Program-made: the position numbers and the translations under genes
Assembly: GCA_023266455.1 (NCBI GenBank)
Contig: JAHFQD010000068.1
Span: forward strand, 1 to 7,588
From: Candidatus Muproteobacteria bacterium
GTDB lineage: Bacteria > Pseudomonadota > Gammaproteobacteria > Acidiferrobacterales > Sulfurifustaceae
Length of the DNA: 7,588 nucleotides
Direction of reading: 5' to 3'
The notes under the pieces: generated by a model
What the model was told of the DNA's origin: nothing
What the model saw: the letters and a program-made list of their open reading frames with translations, nothing else
Databases searched by the model: none
In this document: one piece after another, positions 1 through 7,173 of the stretch
How the letters are laid out: every line of letters begins with the position of its first letter
Position numbering within the stretch: position 1 is the first letter of the stretch

Positions 1-3000
1 GAGAGTTGGTTTGCCCTCGGGCGTCAGCTCACGACCGCCGGGGGCGGCGCGGTGCTGCTTTCGTGGGGCGGTTCGATGTTCGAGTACCTCATGCCGCTGC
101 TGGTGATGCCGACCTACGACGGCACGTTGCTCGACCAAACCTACCAGGCCGCGGTGCAGCGACAGATCGAGTACGGTGGGTTACGCGGCGTGCCGTGGGG
201 CATGTCGGAATCCGGCTATAACACGATCGACGCCCATCTCAACTATCAGTACCGTGCCTTCGGTGTGCCCGGTCTTGGGCTCAAGCGCGGGCTCGCCGAG
301 GACCTGGTGGTTGCACCGTATGCGTCGATGCTTGCGCTCATGGTGACACCCGAGGCGGCGTGCATGAATCTGCAACGACTTGCCGCGGATGGGTTCGAGG
401 GCCGATTCGGTCTTTATGAAGCGATCGACTACACCGCCGCGCGCGTGCCGCGCGGTCGGACCAGCGTGGTCGTGCAGTCGTTCATGGCGCACCACGTGGG
501 CATGAGTTTGTTGTCGTTGGCCTATGTGCTGTTGGATCGTCCGATGCAAAAACGCTTCGAGTCGGACCCGCAGTTCCAGGCGACCGTGTTATTGCTGCAG
601 GAACGGATTCCCAAAGCGACAGCGTTCTATGCGCATGTGGCCGATCTGTCCGCCGTGCAGGCGACGACCACAGACCAGCTGGTGACACCGATTCGTGTAT
701 TTGCCAGTCCCGACACGCCGAAACCGGAAGTGCAGTTGTTGTCGAACGGTCGCTACCACGTGATGGTGACAAACGCCGGAGGCGGTTACAGCCGCTGGAA
801 AGATCTTGCGGTCACGCGTTGGCGGGAAGACGCGACCTGCGACCACTGGGGAACATTCTGCTATCTGCGCGATGTGGCGAACGGGGAGTTCTGGTCAACC
901 GCCTACCAGCCGACGCTGAAAAAACCGAAACACTACGAAGCGATTTTTTCCGAGGGGCGCGTAGAGTTCCGACGCCGCGATCAAGATATCGACACTCATA
1001 CCGAGATCGCCGTTTCGCCGGAAGACGACATCGAGTTGCGCCGCGTGCGCATCACTAACCGCTCGCCGGTACGCCGAACCATCGAGGTGACAAGTTACGC
1101 CGAGGTGGTGCTCGCATCGGCGGCCGCCGATGCGCTGCATCCGGCATTCAGCAATCTGTTCGTTCAGACCGAGATTGACGAAGCGCGTCGGGCGATTCTG
1201 TGCACACGCCGGCCGCGTTCGCAGAATGAGCCGGCACCGTGGATGCTGCACCTGATGACCGCGCACGGCGCCGAAATCGACGAGATATCCTATGAGACGG
1301 ATCGCGCGCAGTTCACTGGTCGCGGGAACACGGTGGTCGCACCCTCTGCGCTGAGCGCGGTGGCGCAACCCGGTAAGCGGGCAAGTTCGTCGGCGCTGTC
1401 CGGTAGCCAAGGATCGGTACTCGATCCGATGGTCGCCATCCGCTATCGCATCACCATCGAGCCGGATCAAACGGCGACGCTCGATATGATTTCCGGCATC
1501 GCCGATGCGCGCGATGTTGCGTTGCGTCTGATCGACAAGTACCAGGATCGGCGTCTCGCCGATCGCGTGTTCGAGCTGGCCTGGACCCACGCGCAGGTGG
1601 TGCTGCAGCAGATCAATGCCACCGAAGCCGACGCGCAACTCTATGGCAGCTTGGCCAGTTCCGTGCTGTATGCCAACTCCTCGTTGCGCGCTGATGCGAG
1701 TGTGCTCGCCAAGAACCGGCGCGGACAGTCCGGGTTATGGGGTTACGCCATTTCCGGCGATTTGCCGATCGTGCTATTGCAGATTGGCGACGTGGCCAAT
1801 CTCGATTTGGTGCGCCAGTTGGTGCAGGCACACGCGTACTGGCGGTTGAAGGGGCTGGCGGTCGATCTGGTCATTTGGAACGAAGACCGGGCCGGTTACC
1901 GGCAACTGCTTCAGGAACAGATCATCGGGTTGATTGCGGCGGGCGACAAAGCGCGCGCGATGGATCAACCGGGCGGCATCTTCGTGCGGCCGGCGGAGCA
2001 AATATCGGACGAGGATCGCGTGCTGTTGCAGTCGGTGGCGCGCGCCATTCTCAGCGATCGCCGCGGAACGCTGGCCGAACAGATCAACCGTCGTGGTCCA
2101 AAGCCGGATGCGCTCGCCATGTTCAGCGAACGCCGCGGACTGGCGGTGCGCCTTGCGTCATTCTCACCGACCCAACCGCGCGCGCGCGAGCTCATCACCG
2201 CGTTGCCGCCGCGTGATCTGATTCTGTTCAACGGTCTGGGCGGGTTCACCCGCGATGGGCGCGAATACGTCATCACCTTGGCGCCTGGACAAACGACGCC
2301 GGCGCCGTGGGTGAACGTGATCGCGAATGCGCATTTCGGAACCGTGATCTCCGAGAGCGGCCAGGCGTATACCTGGAGCGAAAACGCCCATGAGTTCCGT
2401 CTCACGCCCTGGCACAACGACCCGGTGAGCGACGCCAGTGGAGAGGCTTTATATCTGCGCGATGAAGAGAGCGGTTATTTCTGGTCGCCCACGCCGTTGC
2501 CCAGTCGCGGAACTGGTTATTACGTCAGCCGGCACGGCTTCGGCTACAGCGTCTTCGAGCACAACGAGGGCGGCATTCACTCGGAGTTGACGGTCTATGT
2601 CGCGGTCGATGCCGCCATCAAGTTCTCGGTGTTGAAGGTGCGCAACACCTCGGGTCGAACGCGCAAACTCTCGGCCACCGGTTATGTGGAGTGGGTGCTG
2701 GGGGATTTGCGTCCCAAGTCGGCGATGCATGTGGTCACTGAAGTCGATCCGCACAGCGGTGCGCTCACCGCGCGCAATGCCTACAACACCGAGTTCGCCG
2801 AGCGCGTGGCATTTTTCGACGTGGACGACGAGACCCGGATAACCAGTGGTGACCGCACGGAATTCCTCGGACGCAATGGCACCCCTAAGCGCCCAGCCGC
2901 ACTGCAACGCGCACGGTTTTCCGGCAGAGCGGGAATGGCCGTGGATCCGTGCGCCGCGATCCAAACAAATTTCGAATTGGCGGATGGGCAGGAGCGCGAG

Positions 3001-4692
3001 ATTATTTTTCGGCTCGGTGTGGGACATGACGCCGATGCAGCCGCCCAGCTGGTGCATCGCTTCCGCGGCACGCCCGCCGCGCGCGGCGCACTCGATGCAG
3101 TGTACCAATACTGGAATCACACGTTGGGTGCGGTGCAAGTGGAAACACCCGACCCAACGCTTAATGTGTTGACCAACGGCTGGCTCCTGTACCAGACCAT
3201 CGCCTGTCGCCTATGGGCACGCAGTGGATACTACCAATCCGGCGGCGCCTTCGGTTTTCGCGACCAATTGCAGGATGTGATGGCGCTGGTGCATGCCGAG
3301 CCGCAACGCGTGCGCGAGCAATTGCTATTGTGTGCGAGCCGACAGTTTCGGGAAGGCGATGTGCAGCATTGGTGGCATCCGCCCACCGGCCGCGGCGTGC
3401 GCACCCATTGCTCGGACGATTACCTGTGGTTGCCGCTCGCGACCTGCCGCTATGTGCTGACGACCGGCGACACCGGCGTGTTGGATGAATCCATTCACTT
3501 CCTCGAAGGCCGCCCGGTCAACCTGGAGGACGACTCTTATTATGATATGCCGGGCCGGTCCCGCGAGACCGCGAGCTTGTATCAGCATTGTGTGCGCGCC
3601 ATTGAAAGGGGGCTTCGATTTGGCGAGCACGGCTTGCCGCTGATGGGCGGTGGCGATTGGAACGACGGCATGAATCGGGTGGGCAAGGATGGGAAAGGCG
3701 AGAGTGTCTGGCTCGGATTCTTTTTGCATGACGTGCTTCAACAGTTCGCCGATCTCGCTCGCCGGCAGCGCGATACGTCTTTCGCCGAACGTTGCGAGCG
3801 CGAGGGGTTACAACTGCGCGCGAACATCGAGCAACATGGCTGGGATGGCAATTGGTATCGCCGCGCCTACTTCGACGACGGCACACCGCTCGGGTCGGCC
3901 GCCAACGCCGAATGCCAGATTGATTCGATATCGCAAAGCTGGTCGGTTTTGTCGGCGGTGGGTTTCTCCGATGATGGCGAAAACGAACGTGCCCGCTTCG
4001 CCATGAATGCGTTGGATCGACGCCTGGTGCGTCGGGATCATGCGCTCGTGCAGTTGCTGGACCCGCCGTTCGACAAGTCGGCTCTGGACCCAGGCTACAT
4101 CAAAGGATATGTACCGGGTGTACGCGAGAACGGCGGGCAATACACCCATGCGGCCATCTGGGCGATTATGGCGTTCGCCAAATTGGGTGACCGTAAGCGC
4201 GCTTGGGAACTGTTCAATATGATTAACCCGGTGAACCACGGCAGAACGCTGCAAGCCGTGGCGACCTATAAAGTCGAACCCTATGTCGCCGCCGCCGATG
4301 TCTATGCGGTCACGCCGCACATTGGACGCGGTGGCTGGACCTGGTACACCGGTTCGGCCGGGTGGATGTACCGGATGATCGTGGAATCACTTCTGGGATT
4401 AAAACTGGACGTAGACAAGCTGTACTTCACGCCGTGCCTGCCGGCAGACTGGAAAACATTCACCCTGCACTACCGCTATCGGGAGACGGTCTACCACATC
4501 GTCGTCATGCCAACACACGATGCGAATGGCGCGAGTCGCGTCATCGTGGACGGTGTTAAGCAGCACGATTTGGCCATCCCGCTGATCGATGATCGCCGCG
4601 AACATGCGGTCGAGGTGCGAGTGCACGCGGTTCAAGATCAACAGCGCCCCAGTGTCGGGATGTCGAACGATCTAAACTTCACAACTCACTAA
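1..4692 (+). CDS. ndvB: Cyclic beta-1,2-glucan synthase, C-terminal part (5' end outside window)
   Basis: Polymerises glucose from UDP-glucose into beta-1,2-glucan and cyclises it; the product is usually periplasmic and linked to osmotic adaptation and host interaction. The frame is open from base 1 to TAA at 4690-4692 (1563 residues; family members are about 2800), so the N-terminal membrane and GT84 glycosyltransferase part is missing because of the window edge, and the GTG at 52 is not a real start. Counting from the first codon: the end of the glucoamylase-like domain (about 1-185, with WGMSESGYN and VPGLGLKRG); a first GH94-type sugar-binding beta-sandwich starting at N249-G250; a helical linker (about 520-650); a second beta-sandwich from N744; and the GH94 (alpha/alpha)6 barrel (about 1050-1490). 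The barrel has HWWHPPTGRGVRTHCSDD (1123-1140) and GGDWNDGMN (from 1217), whose Asp1222 aligns with the GH94 general acid. In Brucella Cgs this domain controls chain length by phosphorolysis. No frameshift or missing motif is seen. A stand-alone 1,2-beta-oligoglucan phosphorylase is unlikely because the glucoamylase-like domain is fused in front. Confidence 0.93.
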   Translation, partial: ESWFALGRQLTTAGGGAVLLSWGGSMFEYLMPLLVMPTYDGTLLDQTYQAAVQRQIEYGGLRGVPWGMSESGYNTIDAHLNYQYRAFGVPGLGLKRGLAEDLVVAPYASMLALMVTPEAACMNLQRLAADGFEGRFGLYEAIDYTAARVPRGRTSVVVQSFMAHHVGMSLLSLAYVLLDRPMQKRFESDPQFQATVLLLQERIPKATAFYAHVADLSAVQATTTDQLVTPIRVFASPDTPKPEVQLLSNGRYHVMVTNAGGGYSRWKDLAVTRWREDATCDHWGTFCYLRDVANGEFWSTAYQPTLKKPKHYEAIFSEGRVEFRRRDQDIDTHTEIAVSPEDDIELRRVRITNRSPVRRTIEVTSYAEVVLASAAADALHPAFSNLFVQTEIDEARRAILCTRRPRSQNEPAPWMLHLMTAHGAEIDEISYETDRAQFTGRGNTVVAPSALSAVAQPGKRASSSALSGSQGSVLDPMVAIRYRITIEPDQTATLDMISGIADARDVALRLIDKYQDRRLADRVFELAWTHAQVVLQQINATEADAQLYGSLASSVLYANSSLRADASVLAKNRRGQSGLWGYAISGDLPIVLLQIGDVANLDLVRQLVQAHAYWRLKGLAVDLVIWNEDRAGYRQLLQEQIIGLIAAGDKARAMDQPGGIFVRPAEQISDEDRVLLQSVARAILSDRRGTLAEQINRRGPKPDALAMFSERRGLAVRLASFSPTQPRARELITALPPRDLILFNGLGGFTRDGREYVITLAPGQTTPAPWVNVIANAHFGTVISESGQAYTWSENAHEFRLTPWHNDPVSDASGEALYLRDEESGYFWSPTPLPSRGTGYYVSRHGFGYSVFEHNEGGIHSELTVYVAVDAAIKFSVLKVRNTSGRTRKLSATGYVEWVLGDLRPKSAMHVVTEVDPHSGALTARNAYNTEFAERVAFFDVDDETRITSGDRTEFLGRNGTPKRPAALQRARFSGRAGMAVDPCAAIQTNFELADGQEREIIFRLGVGHDADAAAQLVHRFRGTPAARGALDAVYQYWNHTLGAVQVETPDPTLNVLTNGWLLYQTIACRLWARSGYYQSGGAFGFRDQLQDVMALVHAEPQRVREQLLLCASRQFREGDVQHWWHPPTGRGVRTHCSDDYLWLPLATCRYVLTTGDTGVLDESIHFLEGRPVNLEDDSYYDMPGRSRETASLYQHCVRAIERGLRFGEHGLPLMGGGDWNDGMNRVGKDGKGESVWLGFFLHDVLQQFADLARRQRDTSFAERCEREGLQLRANIEQHGWDGNWYRRAYFDDGTPLGSAANAECQIDSISQSWSVLSAVGFSDDGENERARFAMNALDRRLVRRDHALVQLLDPPFDKSALDPGYIKGYVPGVRENGGQYTHAAIWAIMAFAKLGDRKRAWELFNMINPVNHGRTLQAVATYKVEPYVAAADVYAVTPHIGRGGWTWYTGSAGWMYRMIVESLLGLKLDVDKLYFTPCLPADWKTFTLHYRYRETVYHIVVMPTHDANGASRVIVDGVKQHDLAIPLIDDRREHAVEVRVHAVQDQQRPSVGMSNDLNFTTH

Positions 4693-5400
4693 AGTCGTTT
4701 TTTTTCTAGGCAACAAGCGGTCATATTCCTTCTTCACTACCGCATAACATTCGCACACCTCCGCTTCCAGCCCCGGCCGATCGAGGATCGCGATATGGCC
4801 GCGGCTGTAGCGAATCAGGCCTTGCGCTTGAAGTTTACCCGCCGCCTCGGTAACACCTTCGCGGCGCACGCCCAGCATGTTGGCGATCAACTCCTGGGTC
4901 ATGGTGAGTTCGTTGCCGGACAGGCGATCCAGACTCAACAGCAACCAGCGACAGAGTTGTTGTTCCACCGAATGGTGTCGATTGCACACGGCGGTCTGCG
5001 ACATCTGCGTGATCAGTGCTTGCGTGTAACGCAGCAGCAAAATTTGTAGCCCACTGTGGCGTTGGAATTCTCTTATCAGCGCTTTACCTTTCAACAGAAA
5101 CGCGTAGCCCGCGCTTTGCACCAACGCCCGGCTGGTGGTGGTGCCGCCACCCATGAACAAGGCGATACCGACCATGCCTTCATCGCCGACCACGGCGATT
5201 TCCGCCGAGGCGCCATCTTCCATCACATACAGCATCGAAACGATACAGCTCGGGACCGGAAAATAAACATGCTTCAATTCGGCGCCGGATTCGTAGAGCA
5301 CCTTACCCAGCGGCATGGGTGCCAGCTCCAGGTCGGGCAGCAGGCGATCGAGCACTTCAGCCGGCAAGGCTGACAACAGGCGGTTATGAGTTGGAGTCAT
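4672..5400 (-). CDS. Crp/Fnr-family transcriptional regulator
   Basis: A DNA-binding regulator of 242 residues in the usual Crp/Fnr arrangement: cNMP-binding-like beta-barrel at about 20-110, a long dimerisation helix at about 110-140 (RYTQALITQMSQTAVCNRHH), and a winged helix-turn-helix at about 145-215. The segment LTMTQELIANMLGVRREGVT marks the HTH, with recognition helix about 178-190 keeping the Arg-Glu pair used by Crp to read its site. There is no N-terminal cysteine cluster, so it is not an oxygen-sensing Fnr. The Arg-Ser cAMP pocket of true Crp is not recognisable either, so the ligand is unknown. I chose ATG at 5398-5400 because MTPTHNRLLSALP resembles homologue N-termini as I remember them; a TTG at 5416-5418 would add six residues and has a weak GGA seven bases upstream. 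The gene converges on the glucan synthase gene and overlaps its last 21 bases. A run of eight A's in the coding strand (4698-4705) lies near the 3' end, and the tail after RLLP may be lineage-specific. Targets are not shown by the sequence. Confidence 0.9.
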   Translation of the reverse strand: MTPTHNRLLSALPAEVLDRLLPDLELAPMPLGKVLYESGAELKHVYFPVPSCIVSMLYVMEDGASAEIAVVGDEGMVGIALFMGGGTTTSRALVQSAGYAFLLKGKALIREFQRHSGLQILLLRYTQALITQMSQTAVCNRHHSVEQQLCRWLLLSLDRLSGNELTMTQELIANMLGVRREGVTEAAGKLQAQGLIRYSRGHIAILDRPGLEAEVCECYAVVKKEYDRLLPRKKTTLVSCEV

Positions 5401-5544
5401 TGCGATTGGGTTAGGCAAGGTTTCATCCGAAATGTTCGGCGGACCGCGCGCTTCGGTAATTCGTTATGTTAGTTAGCACACATAAGGGCATGGCGAAAAT
5501 TGTGCAGCCGTAGATTGTGAGCGAATCGTAATCCAATTGCAAAA

Positions 5545-5560
5545 TGTACGGTAACGTACA
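5545..5560. promoter_or_regulatory. Perfect 16-bp palindrome, candidate operator
   Basis: TGTACGGTAACGTACA consists of two perfect 6-base arms (TGTACG/CGTACA) around GTAA. It lies in the gap between the divergent regulator gene (start 5400) and the diguanylate cyclase gene (start 5693). Read as TGTAC-N6-GTACA, it has the spacing of a Crp-type site (TGTGA-N6-TCACA) but differs in the inner two bases of each arm. TetR-family operators can look similar. The regulator that binds it, and which gene it controls, cannot be told from the sequence; autoregulation by the neighbouring Crp-like protein is one option. Confidence 0.45.
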
Positions 5561-5613
5561 GAACTTATGAGTATTCGGCGGTTTAATCCTTAGGGGTTAT
5601 GGCCCATCGCCGT

Positions 5614-5642
5614 TTGATTGGGTCGACATCTACCGATATGCC
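5614..5642 (+). promoter_or_regulatory. Weak sigma-70-like promoter candidate for the diguanylate cyclase gene
   Basis: TTGATT (5614-5619, four matches to the -35 consensus) and TATGCC (5637-5642, three matches to the -10 consensus) are 17 bases apart and would start transcription about 40 bases before the ATG at 5693. The match is poor and could be chance. No better pair was found in the gap on this strand. Confidence 0.2.
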
Positions 5643-5677
5643 TGCGCGGCGCATCTTCTGCGTATGGTGTTTTTGTT

Positions 5678-5684
5678 AAAGGAG
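5678..5684 (+). promoter_or_regulatory. Strong Shine-Dalgarno site for the diguanylate cyclase gene
   Basis: AAAGGAG ends eight bases before the ATG at 5693-5695. This decides the start: the frame is open further upstream to 5618 (GTG codons), but only the ATG at 5693 has an ideal ribosome-binding site. An in-frame GTG at 5687 is too close to the site. Confidence 0.8.
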
Positions 5685-5692
5685 CCGTGCCG

Positions 5693-6502
5693 ATGAAGAA
5701 CGGGACCGCATTCCGCAGTGGTAAATCATCTATTTTCAAAAGCGCATTTTCTAATGGATGGTCTTCGCGTGGGTGGGAACAAAATGATACGGCAGATTTG
5801 AGCGTGCGGTTGCAGCAGTCTCGTGTGGCGCTGGCGGAACTTATGCAAGTGCTCATAGTCAATGAACGACATTTAACCGCCGTGCAGAAAAAGTTGGAAA
5901 TATTTGTGGAAATTAATTTACATCTCCAACGCAAATTGATAGCGCTTGAGAAAGAGGTAGCGACAGCGAATCATCTCGCCTATCACGATATGCTCACCGG
6001 TTTGCCCAATCGCCGCTTGCTGTTGGACCGGCTTAACCAGGCGATCGCATTGGCGTCGCGACAGAAAAAGCGGGTGGCACTCGTATTCTTCGACGTCGAC
6101 GGATTCAAAGCGATCAACGACAAACTCGGGCATCTCACCGGAGACCGACTCCTGCAGGCGGTGGCGCAGCGTTTGTCCTGCTGTTTGCGCAGCGAGGACA
6201 CGGCCTGCCGCTATGGTGGCGATGAATTCATCGTCATGTTGCCGGAAGTCGATGGCGCACAAAGCGCTACGATAGTAGAACAGAAAATCCGCACGCAGTT
6301 GGCCTCGCCTTATAATCTTGGTGGGATCGTAATTACCGTCACACTCAGTATCGGCGCCGCCGTCTATCCTATGGACGCAAAAGATCCCTGCGATTTAATA
6401 AAGCTGGCCGATGTCGCCATGTATAGCGCGAAGGCTAACGGTGGCGCCGCGCTAAGTGTAGAAGAACCGACAGATTCGGCGGCATACCTGTCGGTTGACT
6501 AA
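5693..6502 (+). CDS. Soluble diguanylate cyclase with GGDEF domain and coiled-coil N-terminus
   Basis: Makes the second messenger cyclic di-GMP from two GTP. The 269-residue protein has a short polar N-terminus, a long amphipathic helical stretch (about 37-98, rich in Leu/Glu/Gln/Lys) that looks like a coiled coil for dimerisation, then a complete GGDEF domain (about 99-260). The domain opens with AYHDMLTGLPNRR and includes the metal/GTP motif FFDVDGFKAINDKLGH and the active-site motif G175-G-D-E-F179. The allosteric inhibition site R166-S-E-D169 sits exactly five residues before GGDEF, so feedback inhibition by c-di-GMP is expected. I see no signal peptide, membrane helix, PAS, GAF or REC domain, so any input signal must act through the N-terminal helix or a partner protein. 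It is transcribed away from the Crp-like regulator gene, and nothing follows it on the same strand that looks co-transcribed. Catalytic activity is inferred from intact motifs. Confidence 0.92.
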   Translation: MKNGTAFRSGKSSIFKSAFSNGWSSRGWEQNDTADLSVRLQQSRVALAELMQVLIVNERHLTAVQKKLEIFVEINLHLQRKLIALEKEVATANHLAYHDMLTGLPNRRLLLDRLNQAIALASRQKKRVALVFFDVDGFKAINDKLGHLTGDRLLQAVAQRLSCCLRSEDTACRYGGDEFIVMLPEVDGAQSATIVEQKIRTQLASPYNLGGIVITVTLSIGAAVYPMDAKDPCDLIKLADVAMYSAKANGGAALSVEEPTDSAAYLSVD

Positions 6503-6520
6503 CGAAAGAGCACGCGGTAG

Positions 6521-6634
6521 GGCGGAAAAGCGAAGTGCCGGATGCTGAACGAAGCGATATCGATACCGGCCTTGGCCCGGGGAACCGGCATTCCCGAGAA
6601 CACGCTGTATCACTGGCGCAAGAGTCTAGCGAGA
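6521..6634 (+). pseudogene. Transposase N-terminal helix-turn-helix remnant
   Basis: In the frame of the ATG at 6542, translation gives RMLNEAISIPALARGTGIPE followed by NTLYHWRKSLAR. This resembles the N-terminal HTH of transposases of the type ending in TLYxWRK (IS3-like OrfA or related). The frame is closed by TAG at 6518-6520 just upstream and loses all similarity after about 6634, ending at TAA 6692-6694. No catalytic domain, partner ORF or terminal inverted repeats are present nearby. It is a small relic, recognised from the motif only; the exact IS family is not determinable. Confidence 0.55.
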
Positions 6635-6814
6635 TTCAGCCATTTGAACTTTTTGTTGCGACGTAGGGCTGGACGGCTGCTGGCTGGGCGCTAAGCAAAT
6701 GCGCTTTCCGTTTGGTTCTATTGGGTATATGGCTAATGTCTGCTTTGGGTCGCAAGCGGACTCTTTCGAAAAGTGTTCTGCTGGTGTTGTTGTTTTGTTC
6801 CGGTCGAGATTTGC
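6635..6814. other. Non-coding stretch between transposase relic and antitoxin gene
   Basis: Apart from the hairpin repeat at 6738-6761, I see nothing here that supports a gene. The short open frames crossing it lack ribosome-binding sites and recognisable domains, and base composition shifts toward T-rich sequence (for example 6779-6800). It probably consists of mobile-element debris. Confidence 0.4.
6738..6761. repeat. Hairpin repeat unit resembling a dispersed bacterial repeat
   Basis: GTCTGCTT (6738-6745) and AAGCGGAC (6754-6761) form an eight-base stem with one G-U wobble around an eight-base loop. Because of the symmetry, the two strands translate to related short peptides: NVCFGSQAD on the plus strand and VRLRPKAD on the minus strand. 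Both look like the spurious 'VRFGxKADI' peptides I remember from many short hypothetical ORFs in proteobacterial genomes. I therefore infer a copy of an interspersed hairpin element rather than a gene. There is one copy in this window, so its repeat nature rests on memory. Confidence 0.4.
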
Positions 6815-7159
6815 TTACGCAGCGCGTCGATGCGCCGGCACCTTGCGAGTAGAAATGCGTCTGACTTCCGCGCGCAGCCGTTTCTCGGCATGCCAGAGAT
6901 CGTAAGCCGCCTGCATGCGCAGCCATAGTTCCGGGCCGTTGCCGCAAAACTTGCCCAACCGCACGGCCATTTCGGGTGAGACCGCCATCGTGCCGGCGAG
7001 AATGCGATGTAGCGTCTGGCGACTGACATTCAAGGCCTGGGCGGCCTCGGCGACGCTCATTTCGAGCGACGGCAATACATCATCACGCAGAACTTCACCC
7101 GGATGCGTCGGTGCCACCTTCGGTGTTTCCGTCAACACATACTCTTTCGCGCGTGCCAT
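6815..7159 (-). CDS. higA: HigA-family antitoxin (XRE-type HTH)
   Basis: A DNA-binding antitoxin that normally neutralises the HigB mRNA-cleaving toxin and represses its own operon. The 114-residue protein shows the family layout: the entry motif THPGEVLRDDVLPSLEMS (about 18-35), an XRE helix-turn-helix (about 34-74, with VAEAAQALNVSRQTLHRILA), and SPEMAVRLGKFCGNGPELWL followed by MQAAYDLW. A basic tail from about residue 93 (RLRAEVRR, then RKVPAHRR) extends a little beyond typical members. I chose ATG 7157-7159 because GAGAGG lies eight bases upstream; the ATG at 7163-7165 is too close to that site. The cognate toxin gene directly upstream on the same strand survives only as its 3' half, so this is an orphan antitoxin. 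It may persist as a repressor, or simply not yet have decayed. The reading frame is intact and all HTH positions look normal. Confidence 0.88.
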   Translation of the reverse strand: MARAKEYVLTETPKVAPTHPGEVLRDDVLPSLEMSVAEAAQALNVSRQTLHRILAGTMAVSPEMAVRLGKFCGNGPELWLRMQAAYDLWHAEKRLRAEVRRISTRKVPAHRRAA

Positions 7160-7167
7160 ATTCATTA

Positions 7168-7173
7168 CCTCTC
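7168..7173 (-). promoter_or_regulatory. Shine-Dalgarno site of the antitoxin gene, overlapping the toxin stop codon
   Basis: GAGAGG (minus strand) is eight bases from the ATG at 7157-7159 and overlaps the toxin fragment's TGA (7172-7174). This is the arrangement expected for translationally coupled higB-higA, and it decides the antitoxin start. Confidence 0.6.

Noticed and set aside
895..3138. Long minus-strand open frames inside the glucan synthase gene (895-1638 and 2449-3138)
   Set aside because: They lie antisense to a strongly conserved coding sequence, have no recognisable domains, and are expected from GC-rich codon use.
4693..4710. Intrinsic terminator for the glucan synthase gene using the T8 tract
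   Set aside because: There is a T-run at 4698-4705 but no stable GC-rich hairpin before it; only a four-base stem is possible.
5513..5542. Promoter for the Crp-like gene on the minus strand (TTGCAA, 17 bases, CACAAT)
   Set aside because: The -10 match is weak (four of six with C at a key position) and it would give a leader over 100 bases long; not strong enough to annotate.
5618..5692. Longer start for the diguanylate cyclase at upstream GTG codons
   Set aside because: No ribosome-binding site precedes them, while AAAGGAG lies at ideal distance before the ATG at 5693.
6699..6905. Plus-strand 68-residue open frame
   Set aside because: It lacks a ribosome-binding site, crosses the hairpin repeat and runs into the 3' end of higA on the other strand; its apparent motif comes from the repeat.
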